From positions 1 to 7,199 of the forward strand of contig JAHJRU010000180.1 in assembly GCA_018830745.1 (NCBI GenBank): 7,199 bases of DNA, read 5' to 3'. Under the pieces are notes generated by a model that worked only from the letters and a program-made list of their open reading frames with translations, did no database searches and was not told the DNA's origin. Source of the DNA: Chloroflexota bacterium. Its GTDB lineage: Bacteria > Chloroflexota > Dehalococcoidia > Dehalococcoidales > JAHJRU01. The position numbers and the translations under genes are program-made. This document shows, piece after piece, positions 6,389 to 7,199 of the stretch. Within the stretch, counting starts at the first letter, position 1; every line of letters begins with the position of its first letter.

Positions 6389-6390
6389 GT

Positions 6391-7199
6391 ATGGCTCTGA
6401 TAGTCCAAAAATATGGTGGCTCATCGGTGGGGGATGCCGAGAAAATCAGGAATGTAGCCCGGCGCATTGTTCAGGCTAAGGATGCGGGCAACCAGGTGGT
6501 GGTGGTGGTCTCGGCTATGGGTGATACCACCGACGAGCTAATCGAGCTGGCTTACCAGATTTCGGAAAAGCCGGATAAGCGCGAGCTCGATGTCCTGCTT
6601 TCCACCGGGGAGATAGTCTCCAGCACGTTGCTGGCTATGGCGCTTCACCAGATGGGGTATCCCGCCATAAGTCTCACCGGTGCCCAGGCGGGCATACGGA
6701 CGGATGCGGCTTACAGTCGGGCACGCATCCTGAAGGTGGAGGCGAAGCGGGTCAGGAAGGAGCTGGAGAAGGGCAATATCGTCATCGTGGCCGGCTTCCA
6801 GGGCATTACCGAGGAGATGGACGTCACCACCCTGGGGCGGGGCGGCTCGGATACCACGGCGGTGGCGCTGGCGGTTAGCCTGAACGCTGACGAATGCCAG
6901 ATATTTACCGATGTTGAAGGTGTCCATACCGCCGACCCACGCCTGGTTCCGGAAGCCCGCAAGCTGGCCGACATCGGCTATGAAGAAATGCTGGAGATGG
7001 CTACCTATGGCGCTAGGGTGATGCATCCCCGGGCGGTTGAGCTGGGGGAGCTATTCAACCTGCCAATTCTGGTGGCGTCCAGCTTTACCGATAACCAGGG
7101 CACATTAATTCATGGGGAGGCATCCATGGAAGTACGAAATAAGGTACGCAGTATCACACATGACCTTGACGTAGCCAAGATAACGGTGGTTGGCGTTCC
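6391..7199 (+). CDS. lysC: Aspartate kinase, 3' end cut by window
   Basis: Aspartate kinase phosphorylates L-aspartate to 4-phosphoaspartate, the first step to lysine, threonine and methionine. The 269 visible codons cover the whole amino-acid-kinase domain. They show KYGGSSV at 7-13, VVVVSAMG near 37-44, STGE at 71-74, GRGGSDTTA at 149-157, TDVEGVHTADPR at 173-184 and EMATYGARVMHPRAVE at 202-217. The ACT regulatory region begins near 252-269 (ITVVGV) and runs off the window, so about 140 residues are missing if it has the usual 400-410. The start lies 2 bases after the upstream stop, and its GGAAGG ribosome binding site sits in the end of that gene, so the pair is very probably translationally coupled. 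An internal start at codon 246 suggests a separate beta subunit. Confidence 0.96.
   Translation, partial: MALIVQKYGGSSVGDAEKIRNVARRIVQAKDAGNQVVVVVSAMGDTTDELIELAYQISEKPDKRELDVLLSTGEIVSSTLLAMALHQMGYPAISLTGAQAGIRTDAAYSRARILKVEAKRVRKELEKGNIVIVAGFQGITEEMDVTTLGRGGSDTTAVALAVSLNADECQIFTDVEGVHTADPRLVPEARKLADIGYEEMLEMATYGARVMHPRAVELGELFNLPILVASSFTDNQGTLIHGEASMEVRNKVRSITHDLDVAKITVVGV
7114..7128 (+). promoter_or_regulatory. internal ribosome binding site and ATG for LysC beta subunit
   Basis: GGGGAGG (7114-7120) is followed 5 bases later by an in-frame ATG (7126-7128) at codon 246 of lysC, just before the ACT region. The Bacillus subtilis lysine-sensitive aspartokinase makes a regulatory beta subunit from an in-frame internal start at essentially the same codon, as does the corynebacterial enzyme at a similar place. 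The site here is well formed and probably functional. Confidence 0.6.

Noticed and set aside
5849..6424. 191-codon minus-strand frame antisense to the mutase-like gene
   Set aside because: The plus-strand protein keeps all metal-binding motifs over this stretch. The antisense frame has no recognisable content.

Overview
This is a compact bacterial chromosome segment made almost entirely of housekeeping genes. No mobile element, prophage, CRISPR array or toxin module is visible. Gene content and protein style point to a bacterium. The mutase-like protein (PSSACACM active-site motif) and the Glu-containing G3 motif of Obg remind me of Dehalococcoidia (Chloroflexota). That placement is an impression from memory, not a search result.

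Left part, minus strand: dnaA (1562-2896), the replication initiator, is followed after an AT-rich 319-base spacer by obg (1-1242), the ribosome and cell-cycle GTPase. Obg lacks only its last residues at the window edge. dnaN does not follow dnaA, unlike the classic dnaA-dnaN order.

Middle: a 323-base spacer (2897-3219) separates dnaA from the divergent fmt. It contains three perfect inverted repeats placed end to end with no gap (2958-3003), each with a 4-base loop. It also holds an operator-like palindrome (3112-3128) and a reasonable fmt promoter (3172-3200). This spacer is the least explained part of the window.

Plus strand: fmt (3220-4170, methionyl-tRNA formyltransferase) and mazG (4193-4975, NTP pyrophosphohydrolase) are spaced like an operon. 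A convergent tRNA-Pro(CGG) gene with encoded CCA (5065-5142, minus) follows. Its strong promoter has a symmetric -10 region and shares a 58-base gap with the divergent next gene.

Right part, plus strand: an ApgM-type alkaline-phosphatase-superfamily protein (5201-6388, GTG start) sits 2 bases upstream of lysC (6391 to beyond 7199, aspartate kinase). This pairing favours a role in threonine synthesis, possibly as a non-orthologous homoserine kinase, over glycolysis. lysC carries a well-formed internal ribosome binding site and ATG at codon 246, as expected for a separately translated regulatory beta subunit.
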